NCBI GenBank assembly: GCA_934565655.1 | Contig: CAKTIE010000003.1 | Coordinates: forward strand, 81,228 to 145,227 | DNA length: 64,000 nucleotides | Direction: 5' to 3' | Origin: an uncultured Oscillospiraceae bacterium | Lineage (GTDB): Bacteria; Bacillota; Clostridia; Oscillospirales; Oscillospiraceae | In this document: in pieces, positions 31,718 to 40,476 of the stretch | Layout: the number at the start of each line of letters is the position of its first letter | How positions within the stretch are numbered: the stretch's first letter is position 1 | Program-made: the position numbers and the translations under genes | Notes under the pieces: model-generated | The model's input: only the letters and a program-made list of their open reading frames with translations | What the model was told of the DNA's origin: nothing | Database searches by the model: none

Positions 31718-33229
31718 TTGAGTGAGCTGCTGAGAATGGAACATATCAGCAAGCGGTTCGGCAATTTCTATGCCAACAAGGACATCAGCCTGACCGTGAA
31801 CCGGGGCGAGGTGCTGACGCTGCTGGGTGAAAACGGCGCGGGCAAGTCCACGCTGATGAATATTCTGATCGGCCTGTATCAGCCCACCGAGGGTAAGATC
31901 TTTCTGGAGGGCAAAGAGGTTCGGATCGAGTCGCCCAGCCAGGCGGTGAAGCTGGGCATCGGCATGGTGCACCAGCACTTCATGCTGGTGGAGGCCATGA
32001 CGGTGTTTGACAACATCATCCTGGGCGACAAGCACGCCAAGGGCCTGTTTATCGACCGGGCCGCCCGCCGCAAGGAGATCGAGGAGCTGTCCGCCAGATA
32101 CGGTCTGGACGTGCAGCTGGACCGCCTGATCACGGAGATCTCCGTGGGCGAGCAGCAGCGTACCGAGATCCTGAAGGCACTGTATCACGGTGCGGAGCTG
32201 CTGATTTTGGACGAGCCGTCCGCCGCCCTGACGGATATCGAGGTGGAGGGCCTGTTCGCCATCATGCGCAAGCTGGTGTCCGAGGGCAAGAGCATCATCT
32301 TCATCAGCCACAAGATGCGCGAGGTCATGCACATCTCCGACCGCATCACCGTGCTGCGGCTGGGCGAGGTGGTGGGTACCGTCAACTGCGCGGATACCGA
32401 CAGCCAGAAGCTGGCCAGCATGATGATCGGCCGCGAGCTGACCACCTCCCAGTATGAGAAGAAGGACTGCGCCGGTGCGGATGTGGCGGTGCAGCTGTCC
32501 CATGTGGATTATCATAAGGAATCCAAGCACAACGGCCTGAACGATATGTCCCTGACGGTACACCGGGGCGAGATCGTGGGCATCGCCGGTGTGGACGGCA
32601 ACGGTCAGACCCAGCTGGCGCAGCTGATCACCGGCGTGATCGCGCCGGAGAGCGGTAGCGTGGAGTTGTCCGGCGCACGGCCCGCCATATTCGATCCCCA
32701 TGGCTTTATCAAGGACGGCGTCTCCCATGTGCCGGAGGACCGCAATCTGCAGGGCCTGATCGGCGATATGACCATCGCGGAGAATCTGGTGCTGAAAAGC
32801 TGCGACAGTGAGCGCTTCAGCAGCGGCAAGGGCCTGCTGCTGAAAAAGAAGGCCATCCTGGGCTACGCGGGCGACATGGCGAAGAAGTACGATATCCGCT
32901 GCACCTCCGTGGATCAGGATGTGCGCAGCCTGTCCGGCGGCAACCAGCAGAAGGTCATTCTGGCCCGCGAGCTGGAGTCCGACCCAGTGCTGCTGGTGGC
33001 GGCCCATCCCACCCGCGGCCTTGACATCGGCGCCGCCAGCTTCATCCATGACCAGATGATCGCGGCCCGTGACCGGGGCGTGGGCATCCTGCTGATCAGC
33101 GCCGACTTCGACGAGATCCTGGAGATGTCCGACCGGATCCTGGTCTGCTTCGAGGGCCAGATCATGGGCGAGTATTCCGGCAAGAATCCTCCCATCGAGG
33201 AGATCAGCCTTGCCATGACCGGTAAGTAA
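31718..33229 (+). CDS. Nucleoside ABC transporter ATP-binding protein (BMP system)
   Basis: A 503-residue double ABC ATPase. The first half has Walker A GENGAGKST, signature SVGEQQRTEILKAL and Walker B LLILDEPSAALTD; the second half has VDGNGQTQLAQLI (degenerate Walker A) and LSGGNQQKVILARELE with VAAHPTRGLD. This sugar-transporter-like double ATPase is standard for BMP-type purine nucleoside importers. I start at TTG 31718, as GGGGAG is 9 bases ahead; the ATG at 31736 would remove six residues. Confidence 0.94.
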   Translation: MSELLRMEHISKRFGNFYANKDISLTVNRGEVLTLLGENGAGKSTLMNILIGLYQPTEGKIFLEGKEVRIESPSQAVKLGIGMVHQHFMLVEAMTVFDNIILGDKHAKGLFIDRAARRKEIEELSARYGLDVQLDRLITEISVGEQQRTEILKALYHGAELLILDEPSAALTDIEVEGLFAIMRKLVSEGKSIIFISHKMREVMHISDRITVLRLGEVVGTVNCADTDSQKLASMMIGRELTTSQYEKKDCAGADVAVQLSHVDYHKESKHNGLNDMSLTVHRGEIVGIAGVDGNGQTQLAQLITGVIAPESGSVELSGARPAIFDPHGFIKDGVSHVPEDRNLQGLIGDMTIAENLVLKSCDSERFSSGKGLLLKKKAILGYAGDMAKKYDIRCTSVDQDVRSLSGGNQQKVILARELESDPVLLVAAHPTRGLDIGAASFIHDQMIAARDRGVGILLISADFDEILEMSDRILVCFEGQIMGEYSGKNPPIEEISLAMTGK

Positions 33230-33244
33230 GGGAGGAGCGTGTAT

Positions 33245-34312
33245 ATGGAAAAGTTAAAACGCTCTCTGAGCAGCTTTGCTGTGCCGCTGCTGTCGATCCT
33301 GCTGGCCTTCATCATCGGCGGTATCATCATGGCGGCGCTGGGCGCCGATCCCTTTATGGCGATGAAGTACCTGTTCCAGGGCGCCTTCGGCTCCCGGGCC
33401 AGCATCGGTACGACGCTGAATAAATCCACCCCTCTGATGTTCACCGCGCTGTGCGCCTGCTTCGCCTATAAGTGCGGCGTGTTCAACCTGGGCGGCGAGG
33501 GCCAGTTCCTGATGGGCTCCATCGCCGCGTTCCTGACGGCCTTCTTCAGCGGCCTGACCGGCTTTGCGGGCATCCTGCTGGCGCTGCTGGCCGGTACGCT
33601 GGCGGGCGGCATCTGGGGCATGATCCCCGGCGTGCTGAAGATCACCCGCGGCCAGAACGAGATGATCATCTCCATCATGCTGAACTATGTGGCCACGCTG
33701 TTCATGGGCGTGCTCTATACCAGCTGGATCCGGGATGAGAACATTCCCCAGACCCCGGCCGTCTCCAAGCTGGTGCAGCTGCCCCGCGTGGTCTCCGACA
33801 TGCGCTTTACCTGGGGCTTCGTGCTGGCGCTGGCGGTGGGCCTTATTATGTACTATGTGCTGTTCTGGACCAGCGGCGGCTTCAAGCTGCGGGCGGTGGG
33901 CTATAACATGACCGCCAGCCGCTTCAACGGCATCCCCGTCAAGCGCTATATCCTGACCAGCTTCATTATCTCCGGCGCCATCGCCGGACTGGGCGGCGGC
34001 GCGGAGCTGCTGGGTACCCAGTTCCGTCTCATCAACGGCTTCGGCGCGGGCTACGGCTTCGACGGCGTGGCCATGGCCCTGATCGGCCAGCTGCACCCCA
34101 TCGCAACGATCATCGTGGCGCTGTTCTTCGCGGCGCTGCGCGTGGGCTCCACCACCATGCAGGCCGCCAGCGGCGTTCCCACCAGCGTGTCCGACATCAT
34201 TCAGGCGCTGGTGATCGTGTTCTCCGTGGCCGGTATGGCGCTGACGAAGCTGCCGGAATTCGAGTCCTGGAAGAATCGGTTGTTCTCTAAGAGAAAGGCG
34301 GGTGACAAGTGA
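33245..34312 (+). CDS. Nucleoside ABC transporter permease 1
   Basis: A 355-residue permease of the BMP-type importer with about eight to nine helices; CGVFNLGGEGQFLMGSIAA and GQNEMIISIMLNYVA are the family signatures. The ATG 33245 has GGAGGAG 7 bases upstream. Its stop overlaps the start of permease 2 (TGATG). Confidence 0.94.
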   Translation: MEKLKRSLSSFAVPLLSILLAFIIGGIIMAALGADPFMAMKYLFQGAFGSRASIGTTLNKSTPLMFTALCACFAYKCGVFNLGGEGQFLMGSIAAFLTAFFSGLTGFAGILLALLAGTLAGGIWGMIPGVLKITRGQNEMIISIMLNYVATLFMGVLYTSWIRDENIPQTPAVSKLVQLPRVVSDMRFTWGFVLALAVGLIMYYVLFWTSGGFKLRAVGYNMTASRFNGIPVKRYILTSFIISGAIAGLGGGAELLGTQFRLINGFGAGYGFDGVAMALIGQLHPIATIIVALFFAALRVGSTTMQAASGVPTSVSDIIQALVIVFSVAGMALTKLPEFESWKNRLFSKRKAGDK

Positions 34313-35235
34313 TGGATTGGATTTCCAGTTTGCTTCTGGCCACCGTTCGCCTGGCCATCCCTCTGCTGCTGATCTCTCTGGCCGAGCTGTACGGCCAGCG
34401 GGCCGGTATGGTCAACATTGGCCTTGAGGGCCTTGCCGCCATCGGCGCGCTGGTGGGCTTCCTGGCCTGTTACATCACCGGCTCCAACTGGCTGGGCCTG
34501 CTGTGCGGCGCACTGGCCGGACTGTTGGTCAACATGATCTACGCTTTCTCCACGGTGACGCTGTGCGCCGACCATACGGTGTACGGCATGGCCATCAATA
34601 TTTTCGCTCCGGCGCTGGCGTCCTTTATCTACCGCGTGTACTTCGGCACCGGCTCCGACCTGAAGCAGATCACCACCATGTCCAGCATCGCCATCCCCGG
34701 CCTGAAGGACATCCCGGTCATTGGCCCGTTGCTGTTTGACCAGAGCCCCATGGTGTATCTCACCATCGCGCTGGTGGTGTTCACGTCCATTTTCTTCAGC
34801 CGCACCCGCGCGGGTCTCAGCTATAAGGCGGTGGGCGAGCATCCCAAGGCCGCCGCCACGCTGGGCATCAACGTCATCGGCGTGAAGTACATCGCCTGCA
34901 TGATCTGCGGCGCGCTGGCCGGTATGGGCGGCGCGTACCTGACCACCTGCTACTCCAGCACCTATACCGACGGCATCGTGGCCGGACGCGGCTTCATCGC
35001 CCTGGCCGCCGTGATCTTCGGCCGCTGGAACGCTGTGGGCGTGCTGCTGGCCTGCCTGTTCTTCGGCTTCTGCGACGCTTTGCAGATCCGCCTGCAGGTG
35101 TCCGGCATCGGCATCCCGTATCAGTTCTTCCAGATGATCCCCTATGTGGCCACGGTCATCGTGCTGAGCGCCATCGGCACCCGCCAGACCGGCCCCAAGG
35201 CCAACGGCCAGCCCTACCGCAAGGAGCAGCGGTAA
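34312..35235 (+). CDS. Nucleoside ABC transporter permease 2
   Basis: A 307-residue permease, the shorter partner in BMP importers: YGQRAGMVNIGLEGLAAIGA near residue 25, YGMAINIFAPALASFIYRV near 90 and GRGFIALAAVIFGRWNAVG near 230. Translationally coupled to permease 1. Confidence 0.94.
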   Translation: MDWISSLLLATVRLAIPLLLISLAELYGQRAGMVNIGLEGLAAIGALVGFLACYITGSNWLGLLCGALAGLLVNMIYAFSTVTLCADHTVYGMAINIFAPALASFIYRVYFGTGSDLKQITTMSSIAIPGLKDIPVIGPLLFDQSPMVYLTIALVVFTSIFFSRTRAGLSYKAVGEHPKAAATLGINVIGVKYIACMICGALAGMGGAYLTTCYSSTYTDGIVAGRGFIALAAVIFGRWNAVGVLLACLFFGFCDALQIRLQVSGIGIPYQFFQMIPYVATVIVLSAIGTRQTGPKANGQPYRKEQR

Positions 35236-35241
35236 ACCGGT

Positions 35242-35264
35242 AATAACGCGAAACGCGCTATTAT
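35242..35264 (+). other. Intra-operonic hairpin before the binding-protein gene
   Basis: AATAACGCG-AAA-CGCGCTATT forms an 9-bp hairpin with one mismatch between the second permease and the lipoprotein gene. It may be an RNA-processing or stabilising element that raises expression of the binding protein. Confidence 0.45.
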
Positions 35265-35295
35265 AAAAAGATTTCTATTTTAGGAGGAAACAAGA

Positions 35296-36342
35296 ATGAA
35301 GAAGTTTCTTGCGCTGCTGCTGGCGCTGGCTATGACCCTGTCTCTCGTGGCCTGCGGCGGCAACAACAACGCCACCGACGGTGACGACGCCAACGCCAAC
35401 ACTGATGGCGAGAAGGTCTACAAGGTCGCTATGATCTGCGACTCCAGCATCAACGACGGTGGTTGGGGCGCTGCCTGCTACAACGCCATGATCAAGGCCG
35501 CCGAGGCCAAGGGTTGGAAGACCGAGGTCACCGACTCTATCTCTCAGGATCAGTATTATGACTCCATCGCCGCTTTCTGCGCCCTGGGCTATGACATGAT
35601 CTACGCGCCCGGCAACCAGTACACCGACGCTGTCCTGCAGGCTGCAGAGGAGTATCCCGATGTTGCTTTCGCTCTGCTGAACGGCGCTGTGGATACCCCT
35701 GATAAGGCTGTCAACGGCAACGTGTCCTCTCTGCTGCCCAACGCACAGGAGATCGGCTGGATCGCCGGTGCTCTGGCCGGTCTGATGACCGAGAGCGGCA
35801 AGCTGGGCTTCATCGGCGGTATGGAGCTGGATACCACCAAGGGCAAGATCGCCGGTTTTGAAGAGGCTGCCAAGTACGTTGGCGAGCAGGAAGGCAAGAC
35901 TGTTGAGCTGCTGCCCGTCCCCTATGCCAACTCCTTCTCCGATGCCCCCAAGGGCAAGGAGTTCGCCACTGAGCTGATCAGCCAGGGTGCTGACGTGTTC
36001 TTCGGTGACGCTTCCGCTGTTGACTCCGGCGCCCGCGAGGCCATCGACGATGCCAACACCGCTGCCGGTGCCATCAAGATCTACGACATCGGCCAGCCTG
36101 CCGATATCCTGGGTCAGAACCCCTGCATCATCGGCTCTCAGGTCACTGATAACGCCGCGATGATCGAGGTCTGCATGGACGCTGTCGTGGCCGGTACCTT
36201 CGGCGGCAGCACCGTGTTCGGTACCCTGGAGAACGGCGGTCTGTCCGCCGGTGCCATCAACACCGAGCTGGTTCCCGCTGAGAAGGTGGAGAAGTACAAC
36301 GCCTATCTGGAGCAGATGAAGGCCGGTACTTTCATGAAGTAA
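35296..36342 (+). CDS. BMP family nucleoside-binding lipoprotein
   Basis: A 348-residue lipoprotein: signal peptide with lipobox LVAC at residues 17-20, then an Asn/Asp-rich linker and the BMP/PnrA periplasmic-binding fold (VAMICDSSINDGGWGAACYN, GADVFFGDASAVDSGA). It captures purine nucleosides at the cell surface. The gene is last in the operon, opposite to many BMP operons where it is first, and has a very strong TTAGGAGG site. Codon use is visibly biased to optimal codons, suggesting high expression. Confidence 0.95.
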   Translation: MKKFLALLLALAMTLSLVACGGNNNATDGDDANANTDGEKVYKVAMICDSSINDGGWGAACYNAMIKAAEAKGWKTEVTDSISQDQYYDSIAAFCALGYDMIYAPGNQYTDAVLQAAEEYPDVAFALLNGAVDTPDKAVNGNVSSLLPNAQEIGWIAGALAGLMTESGKLGFIGGMELDTTKGKIAGFEEAAKYVGEQEGKTVELLPVPYANSFSDAPKGKEFATELISQGADVFFGDASAVDSGAREAIDDANTAAGAIKIYDIGQPADILGQNPCIIGSQVTDNAAMIEVCMDAVVAGTFGGSTVFGTLENGGLSAGAINTELVPAEKVEKYNAYLEQMKAGTFMK

Positions 36343-36364
36343 TCGCTTTTTCATCAAAAGCAGC

Positions 36365-36397
36365 AGTACCCGCGCACGCATTGCGTGCGCGGGTACT
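36365..36397 (+). terminator. Intrinsic terminator of the nucleoside transporter operon
   Basis: AGTACCCGCGCACGC (36365-36379) pairs perfectly with GCGTGCGCGGGTACT (36383-36397), followed by TTTTT. Confidence 0.95.
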
Positions 36398-36409
36398 TTT
36401 TTACCTTTC

Positions 36410-36437
36410 TTGACATTTTCTGACAGCCGCTTATAAT
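36410..36437 (+). promoter_or_regulatory. Sigma-A promoter of the YczE-like gene
   Basis: TTGACA (36410-36415), 16 bases, TATAAT (36432-36437), 34 bases before the ATG. Confidence 0.88.
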
Positions 36438-36470
36438 AGAAAAGGTCGAAAAACGGAAGGAAAGAAGCAT

Positions 36471-37121
36471 ATGAGGAAAAGCATACGATTTCGATGGAAG
36501 CACTGGCTGCTGCTGTGTGTGGGCCTGTTGGTCATGGCCTTCGGCGTGGCGTTCTCCATAAAGGGAGGGCTGGGCACCTCGCCCATCTCCAGCCTGCCCT
36601 ATGTGATCAGCCGCATCACGCCGCTGACCGTGGGTACGGCCACCATTGCCATGCATGTGACGCTGATCCTGCTGCAGATCCTGCTGCTGCGCCGCCGCTA
36701 TCAGCTGATGCAGCTGCTTCAGCTGCCGGTGGCGCTGCTGTTCGGCATGCTGACGGACGCCGCCGTCAGCGCTTTGCAGGGCATCGTGCCGGGGTCATAT
36801 CCCGCCCAATGGGGCCTGTGCCTTGTGGGCATTGCGCTGGTGGGAATCGGCGTCAGCATGGAGGTCACCGCCAATGTGGTGGTGCTGGCAGGCGAGGGAA
36901 TGGTACTGGCGGTGTGCCAGGTGTTCCCGGTGAAGTTTGCCGCAGGGAAGGTGGGCTTTGATGTAACGCTGGTGCTGCTGGCCACCGCGCTGTCGTTCCT
37001 GTTTCTGGGCCATCTGGAGGGCGTCCGTGAGGGAACAGTCGTGGCGGCCATCTGCGTAGGCATGGTGGTAAAGCTGGTCAACAAACCTATGGGCCGCTTT
37101 GCGGAGAAATATCTTTCCTGA
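36471..37121 (+). CDS. YczE/YitT-like membrane protein
   Basis: A 216-residue membrane protein with five to six helices. VGLLVMAFGVAFSIKGGLGTSPISSLPYVI-type text at residues 17-46 is the mark of the YczE/YyaS (COG2364/DUF6198) family. The family function is unknown. Start is preceded by ACGGAAGGAAAG. Own promoter and shared terminator; convergent with the NCS2 permease gene. Confidence 0.85.
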   Translation: MRKSIRFRWKHWLLLCVGLLVMAFGVAFSIKGGLGTSPISSLPYVISRITPLTVGTATIAMHVTLILLQILLLRRRYQLMQLLQLPVALLFGMLTDAAVSALQGIVPGSYPAQWGLCLVGIALVGIGVSMEVTANVVVLAGEGMVLAVCQVFPVKFAAGKVGFDVTLVLLATALSFLFLGHLEGVREGTVVAAICVGMVVKLVNKPMGRFAEKYLS

Positions 37122-37123
37122 AC

Positions 37124-37160
37124 AAAAAAGGAACCAGTCCGACGGACCGGTTCCTTTTTT
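37124..37160. terminator. Bidirectional intrinsic terminator
   Basis: AAAAAAGGAACCAGTCC and GGACCGGTTCCTTTTTT form a 17-bp stem with one A-C mismatch; A6 and T6 at the ends serve both convergent genes. Confidence 0.92.
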
Positions 37161-37172
37161 ATGATAAATACG

Positions 37173-38603
37173 TTACACTACGGCGAAGAACTTCACCAGG
37201 AACAGCAGCGTGATCACATAGGTCAGCGCGGACACGTCCTTGGCCTTGCCGGAGAACACCTTGATGACGGTGTAGGAGATCATGGCCAGGCCGATGCCGT
37301 GGCCGATGGAGCCGGAGATGGGCATGGCCAGCAGCATGATGAACACGGGAACCACCTGATCCAGATCGTCGAAGTCCACGTTCTTTAGACCCTGCAGCAT
37401 CAGGATGCCCACATAGATCAGCGCGGAGGAGGTGGCGGCGGCGGGGATGATGGCGGCCACAGGGGCGATGAAGATGCAGGCCAGGAACATGAACGCGGAG
37501 GTCAGGGAGGTCAGGCCGGTGCGGCCGCCGGCCTCCACGCCGGAGGCGGACTCCACGAAGGTGGTAACGGTGGAGGTGCCGCAGCAGGCGCCTGCCACAG
37601 TACCCACGGCGTCGGACAGCAGGGCTTCCTTCATCTTGGGCATGTTGCCGTCCTTGTCGGTCATACCGGCGCGGGAGGCGGTGCCCACCAGCGTGCCGAT
37701 GGTGTCGAACATGTCGATCATGCAGAAGGTGATAATCAGGCTGATGGCGGTGAACCAGCCGATGCGGAAGAAGTCGGTGAAGTCAAACTTGAACAGGGTG
37801 GTGCTCACCATATCCTGGAAGGGAGGCAGGAAGGACGCGCCCTGCAGGGAAGCAAAGGGGTTCACCTTCAGGAAGAGGAAGCAGCCTGCCCAGTAAATGA
37901 CGGAGGCTACCAGCATGCCCACCAGAACGGCGGCCTTGACGCCCTTCTTGGCCAGCAGGATGATGACGAACAGGCCGATGAACATGGTGACCACGGTCAG
38001 TACCATGGTGCTGTACTCCGCGCCCATGTGATCCTTGATGACGCTGGGCGTCATGGCGCCGAAGAAGTCACGCAGCACATAGAAGGGGCTGGTGTAGCCG
38101 TTGCCCTCGGCATAGATGCCCACGTTGGAGCCAAGGCCGATGTTCATCAGCATCAGACCGATGGCGGGGCCGATGCCCAGACGGACGCCCAGAGGGATAG
38201 CGTCCACGATCTTGTCGCGGATGTTGAACACGCTCAGCAGCAGGAACACGATGCCCTCCACCAGAATGATGCACAGCACCGCCTGAAAGGCGCTGGTGTA
38301 GTCAGTGTTCAGCATGGCGGCCACATTGCCGGCGATCACGGCGAAAAAGCTGTTCAGACCCATGCCGGGCGCCATGACGAAGGGCTTGTTGGCCAGAAAC
38401 GCCATGCACACCGTGCCGATGGCGCTGGCGATGCAGGTGGCCAGGAAAACGCCGTTCCAGAGGGGAGTGCCAACGGCGAAGTTGGTCAGCAGGTTGGGGT
38501 TCAGGGCGATGATGTACGCCATGGTCATGAAGGTGGTCAGACCGGCAAGAATTTCCGTCTTGACGGTGGTGCCGTTTTCCTTCAGGTGGAAGATGCGTTC
38601 CAT
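37173..38603 (-). CDS. NCS2 family purine permease (PbuG/AzgA-like)
   Basis: A 476-residue transporter with about 13 helices: EILAGLTTFMTMAYIIALNP near residue 18, ANKPFVMAPGMGLNSFFAVI near 70, STVTTFVESASGVEAGGRTG near 345. This is the AzgA-type (hypoxanthine/guanine/adenine) branch. It imports purine bases by proton symport, complementing the nucleoside importer. AAAGGAGAG precedes the ATG. A tandem 21-bp-spaced repeat lies in its leader (38643-38673). Confidence 0.94.
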   Translation of the reverse strand: MERIFHLKENGTTVKTEILAGLTTFMTMAYIIALNPNLLTNFAVGTPLWNGVFLATCIASAIGTVCMAFLANKPFVMAPGMGLNSFFAVIAGNVAAMLNTDYTSAFQAVLCIILVEGIVFLLLSVFNIRDKIVDAIPLGVRLGIGPAIGLMLMNIGLGSNVGIYAEGNGYTSPFYVLRDFFGAMTPSVIKDHMGAEYSTMVLTVVTMFIGLFVIILLAKKGVKAAVLVGMLVASVIYWAGCFLFLKVNPFASLQGASFLPPFQDMVSTTLFKFDFTDFFRIGWFTAISLIITFCMIDMFDTIGTLVGTASRAGMTDKDGNMPKMKEALLSDAVGTVAGACCGTSTVTTFVESASGVEAGGRTGLTSLTSAFMFLACIFIAPVAAIIPAAATSSALIYVGILMLQGLKNVDFDDLDQVVPVFIMLLAMPISGSIGHGIGLAMISYTVIKVFSGKAKDVSALTYVITLLFLVKFFAVV

Positions 38604-38642
38604 GTGATAAGTCTCTCCTTTATAAGTTTTGCAGATACACAG

Positions 38643-38673
38643 TTATCTTAACCGTATATACCCTTATCTTAAC
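38643..38673 (-). promoter_or_regulatory. Tandem 10-bp direct repeats upstream of the purine permease
   Basis: On the minus strand GTTAAGATAA occurs twice (38664-38673 and 38643-38652), exactly 21 bp apart, i.e. two helical turns. A weak promoter (TTGTAA, 17 bases, TAAGAT) overlaps the first copy. The repeats could be a regulator site; no purine riboswitch core is present. Confidence 0.5.
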
Positions 38674-38738
38674 GCACCTTTTGTCAAATTACAAGACTTT
38701 TTGTCAGGAAGGCTGATAAATTTTTTAGATAACAGACA

Positions 38739-39536
38739 TCACCGGTACAGCTCAGTCCGCCGCAGACTGGTATAGGGCCGCACGGCACGGATGCGGGCGG
38801 AAGCGGCCATGTCCACCTCGGCATACAGCAGATCCTCGCCGCTGCCTGCCTGGGCGATGGTGTCGCCGTTGGCATCCGTCACCAGCGAGCGGCCGGAGAA
38901 CACCATATCACCCTCCGTGCCGGTGCGGTTGCACATGGCGACGGCCACGCTGTTCTGGAACGCCTGCACCTTGATCTCCCAGTCGAACATCTCCATGGGC
39001 TCGCTTTCGGTGTTGGCGGTGGGGATCAGGATCAGATCGGCTCCCATCAGCGCCTCGGTGCGGATGCTTTCCGGATAGTGCCGGTCGAAGCACACCACGA
39101 TGCCGATTTTCCCGTGGGGTGTGTCGAACACCAGAAAGCCATCGTCGGAGGGCGTGTAGTAATCCTGCTCATAGAACTGGGCTGCCTGGGCGATATGCAC
39201 CATCTTCTGGCGGCCCAGCAGCGCGCCGTCGCTGCTGATCAGCAGTGTGGCGTCAAAGCAGCCGGAGGGCTCCCGCAGATAGAAGTTGGGGGCCGCCATA
39301 ATGTGGTTTTCCCGGCAGGCCTCCTGAAATTGCCGGATGATGGGCGCATCTGCCGTCAGCAGCTTGCCGGACACGTCGCAGCCCGCGTACTGCGGAAAGA
39401 ACCGGTGCAGCTGCAGCTCCGGATAGACGATCAGGTCAGCGCCGTGAAGGGCGGCCTGCCGCAGGGCGGACAGCTGGCGCTCCAGATTTTCGGTTTCGTT
39501 GTCGCTCATGGCGATCTGGCAAAGGGCAAGCTTCAT
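38739..39536 (-). CDS. Carbon-nitrogen hydrolase (nitrilase superfamily)
   Basis: A 265-residue nitrilase-fold hydrolase. The Glu-Lys-Cys triad is in IVYPELQLH (E40), LGRQKMVHI and VVCFDRHYPES. It resembles N-carbamoylputrescine amidase and omega-amidase, which hydrolyse linear amides. The C-terminal basic tail (YTSLRRTELYR) is typical. Substrate unknown. Confidence 0.92.
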   Translation of the reverse strand: MKLALCQIAMSDNETENLERQLSALRQAALHGADLIVYPELQLHRFFPQYAGCDVSGKLLTADAPIIRQFQEACRENHIMAAPNFYLREPSGCFDATLLISSDGALLGRQKMVHIAQAAQFYEQDYYTPSDDGFLVFDTPHGKIGIVVCFDRHYPESIRTEALMGADLILIPTANTESEPMEMFDWEIKVQAFQNSVAVAMCNRTGTEGDMVFSGRSLVTDANGDTIAQAGSGEDLLYAEVDMAASARIRAVRPYTSLRRTELYR

Positions 39537-39601
39537 GGTGATACCTCCCGAAATGTGTTTTCCCTATTTTACTACTGGGTAAATCCGGATGCAAGAGGTT
39601 T

Positions 39602-39787
39602 TTATACAGCAAAAGGCACGGACAGGGGATCGTCGATCCACTTCCGTGCCTTTCGGCGGTTATAGGCTCTGGGGTTTTCACTTTTGCGGGTCACGGGGTT
39701 CAGCGGGCCCCAAGTGTTCCGCATCATGGCGTCACGCTTCCGCTTCTCCTTCTTGGAGAGCTTTTCGTAGGGAATGAATTTTTCCAT
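39602..39787 (-). CDS. Small basic conserved protein, 61 aa
   Basis: A 61-residue protein, MEKFIPYEKLSKKEKRKRDA, then WGPLNPVTRKSENPRAYNRR and KARKWIDDPLS. I recognise the same small protein in many Firmicutes genomes, always about 60 residues and unnamed. The high Lys/Arg content suggests nucleic-acid binding, which is inferred. AAAGGAGACATG precedes its ATG. Confidence 0.8.
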   Translation of the reverse strand: MEKFIPYEKLSKKEKRKRDAMMRNTWGPLNPVTRKSENPRAYNRRKARKWIDDPLSVPFAV

Positions 39788-39850
39788 ATCATGTCTCCTT
39801 TTTCAATGGTTGGAGAGCATGATAGCAGAAAACGCGGCGTTTGTCAAATA

Positions 39851-40444
39851 TCAGCCTACCGTCTGATAGCGGGCGATGATCTGGTCAGCGATGGCCTTGC
39901 GGGTGACGCAGCGATCCATGGCCTGCTTTTCGATGAAGCGGTGGGCCTCCGCCTCCGTCATACCGGCCTGATCGATCAGCAGCCATTTCGCCCGGTTGAC
40001 AGTGCGGATCTCCATCATCTTTTCCTCGATGGAGGCGGTTTTCTGCTCCATCTTCCGCAGCCGCTCCCGCGTGCCGCACAGCAACTGCAGGGATTGCAGG
40101 ATCAGCTGGGGGGACGTGGGCTTTTGCAGCAGCAAAATCCCATAGGGCGACAGCCGCGCCGAAAGGTCGGCGTAGTGCTCCGCCTTCACCAGCAGCAGCA
40201 CGCCCGCGCTGCTGCCGTCTACCACATGCAGGGCCAGCTTGGTGCCGAATTCATCCGGCAGGGGAGCGCTGATGATCACGATGTCGAAGGTGCGCTCCAG
40301 AAGGCAGCGCCGTGCGCTGGCCACGTCGCTTACGGCGTGCAGCGGCGTATAGCGGTCCTCCGGCAGCAGGTCACGGAGGGACGCGGGGAACTTGCTTCCG
40401 CTGGATACCACCAGCACACTGTATGTCTGCTGAGTCAGCTCCAT
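39851..40444 (-). CDS. ANTAR domain response regulator
   Basis: A 197-residue protein with a divergent receiver domain (residues 1-120: SVLVVSSGSKFPASLRDLL, TFDIVIISAPLPDEFG) and a C-terminal ANTAR domain (about 130-190: SIEEKMMEIRTVNRAKWLLI, then GMTEAEAHRFIEKQAMD). The receiver lacks the clear phosphorylation Asp, so it may be phosphorylation-independent. ANTAR proteins bind paired RNA hairpins and prevent termination. It is the last gene of the glutamate synthase operon; attenuators lie in the leaders of this operon and the divergent gene. AAAGGAGGG precedes the ATG at 40444. Confidence 0.93.
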   Translation of the reverse strand: MELTQQTYSVLVVSSGSKFPASLRDLLPEDRYTPLHAVSDVASARRCLLERTFDIVIISAPLPDEFGTKLALHVVDGSSAGVLLLVKAEHYADLSARLSPYGILLLQKPTSPQLILQSLQLLCGTRERLRKMEQKTASIEEKMMEIRTVNRAKWLLIDQAGMTEAEAHRFIEKQAMDRCVTRKAIADQIIARYQTVG

Positions 40445-40476
40445 ATGCGTCCCTCCTTTCATGGGGTGATCAGGTA

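Noticed and set aside
38604..38740. Purine riboswitch or PurR site before the NCS2 permease
   Set aside because: No conserved purine-aptamer loops and no paired PurR boxes were seen, only the 10-bp direct repeats.
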